The notes under the pieces are model-generated. The model saw only the letters and a program-made list of their open reading frames with translations. It searched no databases and was not told the origin of the DNA. From CAYXOX01 sp964466745 (GTDB lineage Bacteria > Pseudomonadota > Alphaproteobacteria > Rhodobacterales > Rhodobacteraceae), in the NCBI GenBank assembly GCA_964466745.1, contig CAYXOX010000151.1, forward strand, positions 1-7,350: a stretch of DNA of 7,350 bases, written 5' to 3'. This document shows positions 6,872-7,350 of this stretch, piece after piece. Position numbers and translations under genes: made by a program. Positions within the stretch are counted from its first letter, which is position 1, and every line of letters begins with the position of its first letter.

Positions 6872-7350
6872 ATGCACACGAACTCCCCCGAACGCTGGCA
6901 CGGCACCACCATCGTCGCGGTCCGCAAGGGCGGCGAGGTGGTTGTCGCCGGAGACGGACAGGTCAGTCTCGGCCAGACCGTGATCAAGGGCACCGCCCGC
7001 AAGGTCCGGCGCCTCGCGCCCGGCGGCCGGGAGGTCGTTGTCGGATTCGCCGGCTCCACCGCCGATGCCTTCACCCTGCTCGAACGCCTGGAGGCCAAGC
7101 TGGAGGCGACGCCCGGCCAGCTCCAGCGCGCCAGCGTGGAACTCGCCAAGGACTGGCGAACGGACCGCTACCTGCGCCGCCTGGAAGCCATGATGCTGGT
7201 GGCCGACAGGGACGTGTCGCTCACGCTGACGGGCACCGGCGATGTGCTGGAGCCGGACGACGGCGTCATGGCCATTGGCTCGGGCGGCAACTACGCGCTG
7301 GCTGCCGCGCGCGCATGTTTCGACAAGGACGGCGAAACCGCCGAGACCAT
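6872..7350 (+). CDS. hslV: HslV, proteolytic subunit of the HslUV (ClpQY) protease (3'-truncated)
   Basis: The first 159 codons of HslV, the N-terminal-threonine peptidase related to proteasome beta subunits. It forms a double hexameric ring capped by the HslU ATPase and degrades misfolded and regulatory proteins in the cytosol. The start carries an 11-residue extension ending in WHG before TTIVAVRKGG; Thr12 is expected to become the catalytic first residue after cleavage at Gly11-Thr12. Asp28 and Lys44 match Asp17 and Lys33 of the mature enzyme, within AGDGQVSLGQTVIKG and RKVRRL. GFAGSTADAFTLLERLE and the MAIGSGGNYALAAARA block are also typical. The family is usually 175-190 residues, so about 25 residues, including the HslU-contacting C-terminus, lie beyond the window. 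hslU is expected downstream but is not visible. A strong ribosome site supports the start. Confidence 0.97.
   Translation, partial: MHTNSPERWHGTTIVAVRKGGEVVVAGDGQVSLGQTVIKGTARKVRRLAPGGREVVVGFAGSTADAFTLLERLEAKLEATPGQLQRASVELAKDWRTDRYLRRLEAMMLVADRDVSLTLTGTGDVLEPDDGVMAIGSGGNYALAAARACFDKDGETAET

Noticed and set aside
5470..7149. A 559-codon minus-strand frame spanning trxA, the orphan gene and hslV.
   Set aside because: It runs antisense to trxA and hslV and in another frame over the orphan gene. Its translation has no recognisable motif, whereas the 304-residue frame does.
1..7350. Search for a mobile element, CRISPR array, toxin-antitoxin pair, tRNA or phage gene.
   Set aside because: No direct repeats in array form, terminal inverted repeats, transposase motifs or tRNA-like folds were seen by eye, and the space is filled by core genes.

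Overview
The window is a dense, very GC-rich stretch of bacterial chromosome. The protein types, the AddAB layout and the GC-rich codon use point to an alphaproteobacterium, most likely Rhodobacterales (Rhodobacter/Paracoccus relatives). This placement comes from recognising protein families and was not computed. Almost all of the sequence is coding, and the longest gap is about 107 bases.

Layout from left to right: (1) the C-terminal 677 residues of AddB (1-2034, + strand, cut by the window start); (2) complete AddA (2031-5435, +), overlapping addB by four bases (GTGA); (3) complete thioredoxin TrxA (5498-5818, +) after a 62-base gap with a candidate promoter that begins in the addA stop codon; (4) a GC-rich hairpin (5824-5849) between convergent genes; (5) a complete 304-residue gene on the minus strand (5850-6764), with weak resemblance to capsule-polysaccharide/GT-B glycosyltransferase-like proteins; (6) a 107-base divergent intergenic region with two candidate promoters and an inverted repeat; (7) the start of hslV (6872-7350, +), the proteolytic subunit of the HslUV protease, cut by the window end.

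AddA and AddB together form the helicase-nuclease that processes double-strand breaks for RecA loading, the functional counterpart of RecBCD. Both nuclease active sites are intact in the visible sequence, and the tight overlap suggests translational coupling. Thioredoxin and HslV are housekeeping redox and protein quality-control genes. The minus-strand gene is the only one of unclear function and interrupts an otherwise co-directional housekeeping block.

I see no mobile element, CRISPR array, RNA gene, phage gene or defence island. The window looks like ordinary core genome and I found no previously undescribed system. The points most worth a second look are the minus-strand orphan gene with its possible leaderless promoter, and the small regulatory sites between genes.
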